A DNA stretch of 5,536 nucleotides from Coxiellaceae bacterium (GTDB lineage: Bacteria > Pseudomonadota > Gammaproteobacteria > GCA-013414725), in assembly GCA_013414725.1 (NCBI GenBank), contig CP058706.1, positions 2,215,434 to 2,220,969 of the forward strand, written 5' to 3'. Shown piece by piece: positions 1 through 4,604 of this stretch. Within the stretch, counting starts at the first letter, position 1. The number at the start of each line of letters is the position of its first letter. A program made the position numbers and the translations under genes. The notes below the pieces were generated by a model, which saw only the letters and a program-made list of their open reading frames with translations, made no database searches and was not told the origin of the DNA.

Positions 1-786
1 AGCCCCAAACTGTTCAGTCCAATCGCCTACCAAATATTGGCCTTGCAATCCGGTTTGTAATTCAGCTGCAACACGGGGTGCTGCGTATAAATCGGTGACT
101 TTAATGCGCAAGCCACTGACAGCATCGCCAAGATTGTATAATTTTTGTGCATCTTGTAAGTTAACATAAGCAATACCGGTATCAAAGCCAAAGCCACCGC
201 CTACTTTGAATAATCCAGCCACTGTAAAACGCTTGTAGCGGGGGATAATACCTACCGGAGTGACGCTGGCCTGAGGAGTCAATAATAAAATTTTATCACC
301 CAGCCCAATCCCTAAACTATTGGCCATGTCCTCACCCATAATGATGCCAAAATCACCAGGTTTTAATTGGCTAAAGGAGCCACTCACCATTTTCGTTGGC
401 AATTTTGATACATTGACCTCTAATTTGGGGTCAACTCCTTTAACAACGATAGGGAATGATTGGCCACTATTAGTCAACATCCCTTGGCCATTGATGAATG
501 GTGCCGTTGCCACTACCCCTTTATATTTCAAAACTTGCTGATTTAATGTAGGCCAATCTTTCAAGGTACCAGCAAAACTACCAATAGTGACTTGCTCTGC
601 TAAATCAAAGATCCGGTGGCGAATTTGATAATCAAACCCGTTCATGACCGATAATACGGTAATTAAGACTGTGACGCCCAAGGCAATGCCTAGCATGGAA
701 ACCAATGAAATAAAAGACACAAAATGGCTACGGCGTTTAGCACGGGTATAACGCAACCCAATATATAACGATACTGGACGAAACAT
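1..786 (-). CDS. lolC: LolC/LolE-family lipoprotein-releasing ABC transporter permease, 5' part
   Basis: This is the inner-membrane permease of the LolCDE system, which with the ATPase LolD extracts mature lipoproteins from the inner membrane and hands them to the chaperone LolA. The first 262 codons are visible and stay open to the left edge; family members are about 400-415 residues, so roughly two thirds is present and the last three membrane segments lie outside. The N-terminus (MFRPVSLYIGLRYTRAKRR) and the following segment at about residues 22-48, with LGIALGVTVLITVLSVMNGFD, are the family signature and first transmembrane helix. The rest is the MacB-like periplasmic domain (for example GQSFPIVVKGVDP and GEDMANSLGIGLGDK). 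The ATG at 786-784 is preceded by an AAGGTGA ribosome site five bases upstream. LolC and LolE cannot be separated from this fragment; many gammaproteobacteria have a single hybrid copy. The family call is firm. Confidence 0.93.
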   Translation of the reverse strand, partial: MFRPVSLYIGLRYTRAKRRSHFVSFISLVSMLGIALGVTVLITVLSVMNGFDYQIRHRIFDLAEQVTIGSFAGTLKDWPTLNQQVLKYKGVVATAPFINGQGMLTNSGQSFPIVVKGVDPKLEVNVSKLPTKMVSGSFSQLKPGDFGIIMGEDMANSLGIGLGDKILLLTPQASVTPVGIIPRYKRFTVAGLFKVGGGFGFDTGIAYVNLQDAQKLYNLGDAVSGLRIKVTDLYAAPRVAAELQTGLQGQYLVGDWTEQFGA

Positions 787-791
787 GGTAA

Positions 792-798
792 TCACCTT
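792..798 (-). promoter_or_regulatory. Ribosome binding site of lolC/E
   Basis: AAGGTGA on the minus strand lies five bases before the ATG at 786. It is a near-consensus Shine-Dalgarno sequence and fixes the start of the permease. Confidence 0.7.
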
Positions 799-843
799 GA
801 ATGATTCGGGCACACTGACCGGGATCAATTGCTGGCCGGCCGA

Positions 844-876
844 TGGCATCATTTATGCCAATTGGCATAAAATGGC
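844..876. repeat. Perfect 20-bp palindrome in a cluster of TGGCAT half sites
   Basis: Positions 852-871 read tttatgccaattggcataaa, which is its own reverse complement over all 20 bases. A further TGGCAT at 844-849 pairs with ATGCCA at 855-860, so the element holds three copies of the same hexamer in alternating orientation (844-849, 855-860, 863-868), followed by ATGGC at 872-876. It lies 66-85 bases upstream of the lolC/E start, a position suitable for an operator, but it could also be the end of a lost mobile element. No regulator can be named from the sequence. The palindrome is seen directly; its role is inferred. Confidence 0.5.
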
Positions 877-938
877 GTATGGTAGCTGGATTTATGGGTA
901 AATGAAAGGCAATCTGTAAGAATTTTTACTAGCCCTAA

Positions 939-1148
939 CTGAAGCCTAACTATAAAAAATCCGCAACCGATAAAACTGTATCTGACGAGATAACTGAATG
1001 AGATGCTTTTATCGCTGAATACGGGCCCGAAGTAAGTGAGGCTTTTTATCCTGAACGCAATTTATTCCATCTAGGTGAGCACAGGGAATTCGAGGAATAT
1101 ATGGGACTCCAAAATCAGGCACAACCTAGTTATCTTCCTGGTTTGTAA
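939..1148 (+). pseudogene. Decayed reading frame of unknown identity
   Basis: A single frame runs from just after a TAA at 936-938 to a TAA at 1146-1148 and is interrupted only by a TGA at 999-1001. Before the TGA it encodes a lysine- and threonine-rich stretch (LKPNYKKSATDKTVSDEITE); after it comes a compact acidic stretch containing EYGPEVSEAFYPERN and FHLGEHREFEEYM. There is no ATG at the start and no ribosome site, so this looks like a small gene that has lost its beginning and gained a stop. It precedes the integrase remnant on the same strand and may belong to the same old element. I do not recognise the protein. It might also be a chance open frame, but the protein-like composition on both sides of one stop argues mildly for a real remnant. 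Confidence 0.35.
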
Positions 1149-1150
1149 AA

Positions 1151-1432
1151 ATTAACGATCTAACTCAGAATAAGTGTCGAATCTTTTATTTCAGACGTTT
1201 TGAAAACTCATTCCGTCGTGTTGTAAAAGCAGCAGGCTAAGATCCCTAAGCAAGTTGTGCGGCATACTCTGGGACATACTACAATTACTCATTTACAACT
1301 GCACAAAGAATTTCTGGGCATAAAACCCTGCAAATGGTAGTGTGCTACAGTCACCAAAATGGGCGGCATATTCAAGCTGTAATGGACAAATTGGAGCAAC
1401 GATATCGTGGCAATCTTGTCAATTTTATCTAA
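1151..1432 (+). pseudogene. Phage-type tyrosine recombinase (integrase), C-terminal remnant
   Basis: Three consecutive frames together reproduce the end of a tyrosine recombinase. Frame A, ending at a TAA at 1238, gives FENSFRRVVKAAG. Frame B, from 1239, gives KIPKQVVRHTLGHTTITHL, matching the H-x-L-R-H-T box. Frame C, from about 1289 to the TAA at 1430-1432, gives QRISGHKTLQMVVCYSH and then HIQAVMDKLEQRYR, matching the L-G-H-x-n-Y-x-H box with the nucleophilic tyrosine. At least two frameshifts separate these parts. The arginine of H-x-L-R-H-T reads glycine, so activity would be lost even if the frames were joined. The N-terminal arm-binding and core domains are absent. Its place opposite tRNA-Leu suggests it once served an element integrated at that tRNA. 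The identification rests on motif order and is quite firm; the history is inferred. Confidence 0.8.
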
Positions 1433-1435
1433 ACA

Positions 1436-1458
1436 ATTGAATAACTAATTTATTCAAT
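1436..1458. terminator. AT-rich stem-loop after the integrase remnant
   Basis: ATTGAATAA at 1436-1444 and TTATTCAAT at 1450-1458 form a perfect nine-base stem with a five-base loop, four bases after the integrase stop. The stem has only one G-C pair and no clean T run follows, so it is a weak terminator at best. It also lies downstream of the last gene of the opposite-strand cassette, so it could serve either side or be a leftover end of the old element. Confidence 0.25.
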
Positions 1459-1531
1459 CGTGATTTTACTGCAACAACCCCCGATAAAAAATGGTGCTAT
1501 CTTAATCTGCCTTAAAATTATATTCTATCGA

Positions 1532-1798
1532 TTAATTTTCGTTTCTATTAGATTCACCAAGTGAAGGCACTCCTTGCTTTAAGTGACCCTCATCTAAACT
1601 TGTATCTTTCAAGGATTGAATGCTATCTTCTTCCATTTTTAACGCGATACGAAATAGAAAAGCGCTAAAACTACTTCCTCTAAAGGACAAATAAATCATA
1701 TCGTCTCTATAGCGATCCTTTCCTTTTTCAAATTTAAACTCTTTGACAATTTCAGTTTTTTGTTTTTCCACCATTGCGATGAACTTCTCTATTTCCAA
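1532..1798 (-). CDS. Hypothetical small charged protein, last gene of the accessory cassette
   Basis: The frame encodes up to 88 residues, rich in lysine and glutamate at the N-terminus (VEKQKTEIVKEFKFEKGKDRYRDD), with a central hydrophobic patch (SSFSAFLFRIALKM) and a polar tail. There is no signal peptide and no recognisable family. The start is uncertain. The TTG at 1798 follows a GTGGA by about 12 bases, while an ATG at 1774 has GAGAAG nine bases upstream. An ATG at 1826 opens MKVKWKK and then stops, and would join this frame by a one-base shift in the A-rich run at 1801-1812. The gene follows the previous one on the same strand after about 50 bases and probably shares its transcript. It is possibly a frameshifted remnant. 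Function unknown. Confidence 0.5.
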   Translation of the reverse strand: MEIEKFIAMVEKQKTEIVKEFKFEKGKDRYRDDMIYLSFRGSSFSAFLFRIALKMEEDSIQSLKDTSLDEGHLKQGVPSLGESNRNEN

Positions 1799-1844
1799 TT
1801 TTTTATTTTTTCCACTTTACTTTCATTAATTCTAAAACTCAAAC

Positions 1845-2342
1845 TTACCTTCGTATCTGAAACTTCAACCGGTGTAAACAGGAAAGAAAATTTTTGCCCT
1901 CTTCATTATTGATAATTTCGTTTATCACTTTAAATTTTGCAAAACGCAAAACAGCAGGATCATTTTTAATATACTCATAACAATCCCTTATTGCATTATA
2001 AGTTTCTGCAAAATATCCTTCCAGATCATCTGGATTTAATCCTAACTCAAACCATTTTTGTTTATTTTCTATCATATCTAACAGGATAAAAAATGCAGCA
2101 GGTTTAGGTTTGATACCACAGTCCTCTTGATGGTAAAATAAATTTACGTGATTAGTTGTTAAAAGAAGATGATAAAGGAATCGTGCTATTTGTTGAGAGG
2201 TAGGAAATTTTGCAGCAATAATCACTTCTAACTCTTTCTGTATTTTCCTATCTTTGCTATAGGTAGCAAAATCAAGTTCAGACAATGCCCAAATTTCCTT
2301 GCTCCAAGTGCATTGAAATGCCTTTCGCAAAACCTGAACCAT
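1845..2342 (-). CDS. Hypothetical protein, fourth gene of the accessory cassette
   Basis: This gene encodes 165 residues from the ATG at 2342, which shares its A with the TAA stop of the previous gene (TAATG), a classic arrangement for coupled translation. An in-frame ATG at 2381 would add 13 residues but would overlap the upstream gene by 40 bases. The protein looks soluble and mostly helical, with a hydrophobic helix around residues 57-74 (FLYHLLLTTNHVNLFYH) and a regularly spaced charged and aromatic middle (MIENKQKWFELGLNPDDLEG). It ends in basic residues (LKFQIRR). I see no signal peptide, transmembrane segment or catalytic motif, and I do not recognise the family. The region is clearly AT-rich compared with uvrC or lolC/E. 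It is the longest gene of the cassette and the most convincing as an intact coding sequence. Confidence 0.62.
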   Translation of the reverse strand: MVQVLRKAFQCTWSKEIWALSELDFATYSKDRKIQKELEVIIAAKFPTSQQIARFLYHLLLTTNHVNLFYHQEDCGIKPKPAAFFILLDMIENKQKWFELGLNPDDLEGYFAETYNAIRDCYEYIKNDPAVLRFAKFKVINEIINNEEGKNFLSCLHRLKFQIRR

Positions 2343-2674
2343 TAATCGAGTAATCCGAACAAAAAAGGTGGCATATTGCATAAAAATTGATTGTGCAATT
2401 TATCATGTGTACTAAATGCCCAATCTGTCTGTGCATAACCTTCTTCCGCAAGCGCTAATTCTACACCACAATAACCAATCGATCCTATACGCAACCTCTC
2501 ATTAATGCCAACTTCGATTTCTTCTTCTAAAACATTGCCGACACGAAACAATAACTTGGCAGCATTGGCTCTATGAACAACCATATTAAGAATTTCGTAA
2601 GTGGTCATGCCAACATGCAACAAAGCCTCTTCACCTCCGTAAGGAATTTTAGCAATTACCTTAGAACGCTCCAC
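2342..2674 (-). CDS. Hypothetical protein, third gene of the accessory cassette
   Basis: From a GTG at 2674 this encodes 110 residues; a TTG at 2677 would add one. GGGAAG lies six bases before the GTG and is a modest ribosome site. The start overlaps the end of the preceding gene by about 17 bases, and no ATG is available because stops lie just upstream in this frame. The protein has an apparent alpha/beta character: a beta-like start (VIAKIPYGGEEALLHVGM), a helix (TYEILNMVVHRANAAKLLF), then an acidic strand-rich part (EEEIEVGINERLRIGSIGYCGVELAL). It ends two bases into the next gene's ATG (TAATG). No known family is recognised. The poor start and tight overlap leave open that it is the C-terminal half of the preceding gene, separated by a one-base change near 2686. 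Confidence 0.52.
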   Translation of the reverse strand: MERSKVIAKIPYGGEEALLHVGMTTYEILNMVVHRANAAKLLFRVGNVLEEEIEVGINERLRIGSIGYCGVELALAEEGYAQTDWAFSTHDKLHNQFLCNMPPFLFGLLD

Positions 2675-3027
2675 CAAAAGCTTCCCAAATCTTTAGTTAC
2701 ATTAGGCGTCGCGTATCTGCCTAATGTTGAAATATAAAATAACCCCCTGTCCCCACAATCTTTTAATAATTGCATGACTTCGTCCACTTTCAGTTTCCAA
2801 ATATCAAAATAAAGAAACCTTGGCGCAAAGACTTCCAAATGTAATGCTTGAAATGGTATCGACAATCGCCCATTCTCGTCTAAAACATAGGCATATTGCA
2901 ATATTCGAAAATCTTTACCATGATGGGATGACCAGATAAGAAGTAAATCATTTAAATAATTATTATGGATTCGTTGAGTGATATATAGAGGTAGAGCATA
3001 TAACGGGAGCTCATCAATTAAATCCAT
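2656..3027 (-). CDS. Hypothetical protein, second gene of the accessory cassette
   Basis: The ATG at 3027 shares its A with the TGA stop of the first gene (TGATG), indicating translational coupling; a TTG one codon earlier is less likely. The 123-residue product is rich in leucine and aromatic residues (LPLYALPLYITQRIHNNYL, FAPRFLYFDIWKLK) and has acidic patches (DELPLYA, YVLDENGR). It has no clear signal peptide or transmembrane helix, and no catalytic motif I recognise. Its C-terminus (DLGSFWWSVLR) changes character abruptly compared with the stretch before it (STLGRYATPNVTKDL). Shifting back one base at TTGGGA would continue smoothly into the next gene as DLGKLLVERSKVIAKIP. Either the two genes truly overlap or a single gene of about 225 codons has been split. 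Function unknown. Confidence 0.55.
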   Translation of the reverse strand: MDLIDELPLYALPLYITQRIHNNYLNDLLLIWSSHHGKDFRILQYAYVLDENGRLSIPFQALHLEVFAPRFLYFDIWKLKVDEVMQLLKDCGDRGLFYISTLGRYATPNVTKDLGSFWWSVLR

Positions 3028-3332
3028 CAAAAAAATATTTTTGGTTGCTCAAAAAATTTGTCTGACTCAATTAAATCTTTAAGCTGATTAATTTTTTCTA
3101 TATCAAGTGATATTTTGATCTTTTCACTAGCCAAAAATATCTTAATTTCCTGATCCTGAACATTCTCTGCGCTAATTACTGCTTCATTTTCAGAAAAATC
3201 CAAAGGATACTGTATGACAGCCAACAGATCCTTGCGAGTTAAGGGTTCAGTTGGGACAATTTTTCTGAGGTTGCTTATCGTTCCATGTTGAGCTTGAAAC
3301 GATTGCCACATTTCTAATAAATTATCCTGCAT
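3027..3332 (-). CDS. Hypothetical acidic protein, first gene of the accessory cassette
   Basis: The start is the ATG at 3332, which has GAGAGG eight bases upstream; a TTG at 3338 is only two bases from that site and can be set aside. The product has 101 residues: a glutamine-rich N-terminus (MQDNLLEMWQSFQAQHG), a middle with several prolines, and a lysine/glutamate-rich helical end (EKIKISLDIEKINQLKDLIE). It is acidic overall, with no membrane segment or signal peptide, so probably cytoplasmic. I do not recognise the family. It is the leading gene of the minus-strand run, and its stop overlaps the next start. Its AT-rich composition, like that of the rest of the run, contrasts with the flanking housekeeping genes and fits acquisition by transfer. 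Confidence 0.58.
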   Translation of the reverse strand: MQDNLLEMWQSFQAQHGTISNLRKIVPTEPLTRKDLLAVIQYPLDFSENEAVISAENVQDQEIKIFLASEKIKISLDIEKINQLKDLIESDKFFEQPKIFF

Positions 3333-3380
3333 AGCCAAATCCTCTCATCTACTTATAATCTTGCCCCGATCTAGTGCATA

Positions 3381-3410
3381 CTTATGCGACTTTCTTATAT
3401 TGATTCTCAA
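3381..3410 (-). promoter_or_regulatory. Possible promoter of the accessory cassette, overlapping an inverted repeat
   Basis: On the minus strand TTGAGA (3410-3405) is followed after 18 bases by CATAAG (3386-3381), a fair sigma-70-like pair, about 50 bases before the first cassette start. The -10 part overlaps a short inverted repeat, GCATA-ct-TATGC on the plus strand at 3376-3387, which could be an operator. In AT-rich DNA such matches are common; GATTATAAG at 3351-3359 is an alternative -10. Confidence 0.3.
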
Positions 3411-3481
3411 ACACTTTTTGTGCTACTGAACCAACAATTACCTTTTCGGCTCATACTGCAAATTAATACAAAGGATTTCTC

Positions 3482-3523
3482 ATGACACGATTACATAAGA
3501 ATTATACAAAGCACAAAGATTAA
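3482..3523 (+). other. Very short open frame of 13 codons with a ribosome site
   Basis: AAAGGA at 3470-3475 precedes an ATG at 3482 by six bases; the frame encodes MTRLHKNYTKHKD and stops at 3521-3523. It is strongly basic. It could be the surviving 5' end of a lost gene, a short leader peptide, or chance. It lies on the strand opposite to everything around it, between the cassette promoter and tRNA-Leu. Nothing links it to a function. Confidence 0.2.
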
Positions 3524-3568
3524 AGTTGACGTTGATTTTCGGAAATTGCTGTAACCACTTGATCCCAT

Positions 3569-3656
3569 TGGTGCCCGGGGCCGGACTCGAACCGGCACGG
3601 ACTATTCATCCGAGGGATTTTAAGTCCCTTGCGTCTACCTATTCCGCCACCCGGGC
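3569..3656 (-). tRNA. leuZ: tRNA-Leu, anticodon TAA
   Basis: This 88-base gene includes the encoded CCA. The acceptor stem is GCCCGGG paired with CCCGGGC and the discriminator base is A. The anticodon loop CTTAAAA gives anticodon TAA (3622-3620), which reads UUA and, by wobble, UUG. The long variable arm typical of class II leucine tRNAs is present, and the T arm reads GGTTCGAGTCC. It closely resembles E. coli leuZ in sequence and position, following tRNA-Cys by 11 bases, with which it is surely co-transcribed. Its 3' end faces the accessory insert, the usual geometry for tRNA-targeted integration. Confidence 0.96.
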
Positions 3657-3667
3657 ATGATAATGAC

Positions 3668-3741
3668 TGGAGGCTGGGGTCGGAATCGAACCGGCGTCCA
3701 CGGCTTTGCAGGCCGCTGCATAACCACTCTGCCACCCAGCC
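3668..3741 (-). tRNA. cysT: tRNA-Cys, anticodon GCA
   Basis: This 74-base gene includes the encoded CCA. The acceptor stem is GGCTGGG paired with CCCAGCC, followed by discriminator U, an identity element for cysteine. The anticodon loop CTGCAAA gives GCA (3709-3707). The D arm (GCAGAGTGGTTATGC) and T arm (GGTTCGATTCC) are intact. It is probably the only cysteine tRNA, as in most bacteria, which would make the cluster essential; that cannot be checked within this window. Confidence 0.96.
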
Positions 3742-3796
3742 TCGATAACGCTCATAATTGAACAAAAAATGTGCAGTTAATGAGTGCAATGGAAAC

Positions 3797-3826
3797 GTAT
3801 TACACCGTTTTTATTAAAAAATGCAA
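3797..3826 (-). promoter_or_regulatory. Possible promoter for tRNA-Cys and tRNA-Leu
   Basis: The 146-base gap between tRNA-Gly and tRNA-Cys is longer than the other spacers here. On the minus strand it holds TTGCAT (3826-3821), then 18 bases, then TAATAC (3802-3797), roughly 50 bases before tRNA-Cys. The -35 match is poor. The two distal tRNAs could equally come from processing of a long pgsA transcript. Confidence 0.25.
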
Positions 3827-3887
3827 TAGTTGTTTCGATTGAGTTTTATGGTTAATTTTTGGATTTTTAGCAAGATCAAATGATGTT

Positions 3888-3963
3888 TGGAGCGGGAAAC
3901 GAGGCTCGAACTCGCGACCTCAACCTTGGCAAGGTTGCGCTCTACCAACTGAGCTATTCCCGC
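3888..3963 (-). tRNA. glyW: tRNA-Gly, anticodon GCC
   Basis: This 76-base gene includes the encoded CCA. The acceptor stem is GCGGGAA paired with TTCCCGC, with discriminator U. The anticodon stem CAACC/GGTTG encloses TTGCCAA, giving anticodon GCC (3930-3928), which reads GGU and GGC. The D arm (AGCTCAGTTGGTAGAGC) and T arm (AGTTCGAGCCT) are canonical. It begins 16 bases after the pgsA stop, so it is most likely cut from the pgsA transcript, as described for the equivalent E. coli locus. Confidence 0.97.
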
Positions 3964-3979
3964 GTGCGGAGTGGTATTA

Positions 3980-4537
3980 TTACTTATCTTCAGATAATGT
4001 CAAGTCTGGCCATGCGGCTTTTAAATACATTACCATCGACCAAAGGGTCAACACGGCCGCAATGTACAACAATATAGCACCTAACACCCACCACCATAAT
4101 GCTGTCTCACGTGAAAAAGCAAGCAATAATACCAAGGCAACCATTTGCATTACCGTTTTAAGCTTACCAATCATTGAAACAGCAACGCTGGTACGTTTAC
4201 CAATTTCAGCCATCCATTCTCGCAGCGCAGAAATCACAATTTCACGTCCAACAATGATGGCCGCTGGAATAGTTAAATAAGGCACTGAATCTGATCCCAC
4301 CACTAAGACCAAAGCAATTGCAACTTGTAATTTGTCTGCCACCGGGTCTAAGAAAGCACCAAACCGTGTTGTCTGTGATAAGTTACGCGCTAAATAACCA
4401 TCTAGCCAATCAGTCAATGCGGCAACAGCAAATATTATTGCGGCCGCTGTCCTTCCCCATCCTGGCAAATAGAACAAGACCACGAAAACCGGGATGGTAA
4501 GAATACGAATGAATGTTAATGCAGTTGGTATATTCAT
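3980..4537 (-). CDS. pgsA: CDP-diacylglycerol--glycerol-3-phosphate 3-phosphatidyltransferase
   Basis: PgsA joins CDP-diacylglycerol and glycerol 3-phosphate to make phosphatidylglycerol phosphate, the committed step to phosphatidylglycerol and cardiolipin, in the inner membrane. The 185-residue product matches the usual length (182 in E. coli). The N-terminus ([22 protein letters not shown]) is the typical PgsA start and first membrane helix. The CDP-alcohol phosphatidyltransferase motif D-x2-D-G-x2-A-R-x8-G-x3-D-x3-D is complete at Asp43, Asp46, Gly47, Ala50, Arg51, Gly60, Asp64 and Asp68. Further hydrophobic helices follow at about residues 71-95, 130-141 and 146-171. The ATG at 4537 is the natural start by comparison with the family, but no good Shine-Dalgarno is visible before it. 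It lies 67 bases after uvrC and 16 before tRNA-Gly, an order conserved in gammaproteobacteria. Confidence 0.97.
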   Translation of the reverse strand: MNIPTALTFIRILTIPVFVVLFYLPGWGRTAAAIIFAVAALTDWLDGYLARNLSQTTRFGAFLDPVADKLQVAIALVLVVGSDSVPYLTIPAAIIVGREIVISALREWMAEIGKRTSVAVSMIGKLKTVMQMVALVLLLAFSRETALWWWVLGAILLYIAAVLTLWSMVMYLKAAWPDLTLSEDK

Positions 4538-4604
4538 TGATATGATTGTACGAGGTAGTCACATTTGGTCAAGATAAATTTCGTCGGAAGCGTCTTATGC
4601 ATGT

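Noticed and set aside
320..541. Plus-strand open frame of 73 codons
   Set aside because: Lies wholly antisense to the well-supported lolC/E gene.
818..832. Possible att-like match GGGATCAA near lolC/E and beside the tRNA-Leu 3' end (3560-3567)
   Set aside because: Only eight bases match, and the two copies are in opposite orientation, which does not fit flanking att sites of an integrated element.
3500..3568. Terminator after tRNA-Leu
   Set aside because: I looked for a GC-rich hairpin followed by T residues on the minus strand and found none; the sequence has only weak short repeats.
3520..3789. Minus-strand open frame of 89 codons spanning tRNA-Cys and tRNA-Leu
   Set aside because: Almost all of it is the two tRNA genes read as protein; no ribosome site or coding character of its own.
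3880..4077. Plus-strand open frame of 65 codons across tRNA-Gly and the pgsA end
   Set aside because: It is antisense to tRNA-Gly (the familiar GNEARTRDLNLGKVALYQLSYSR artefact) and to the pgsA C-terminus.
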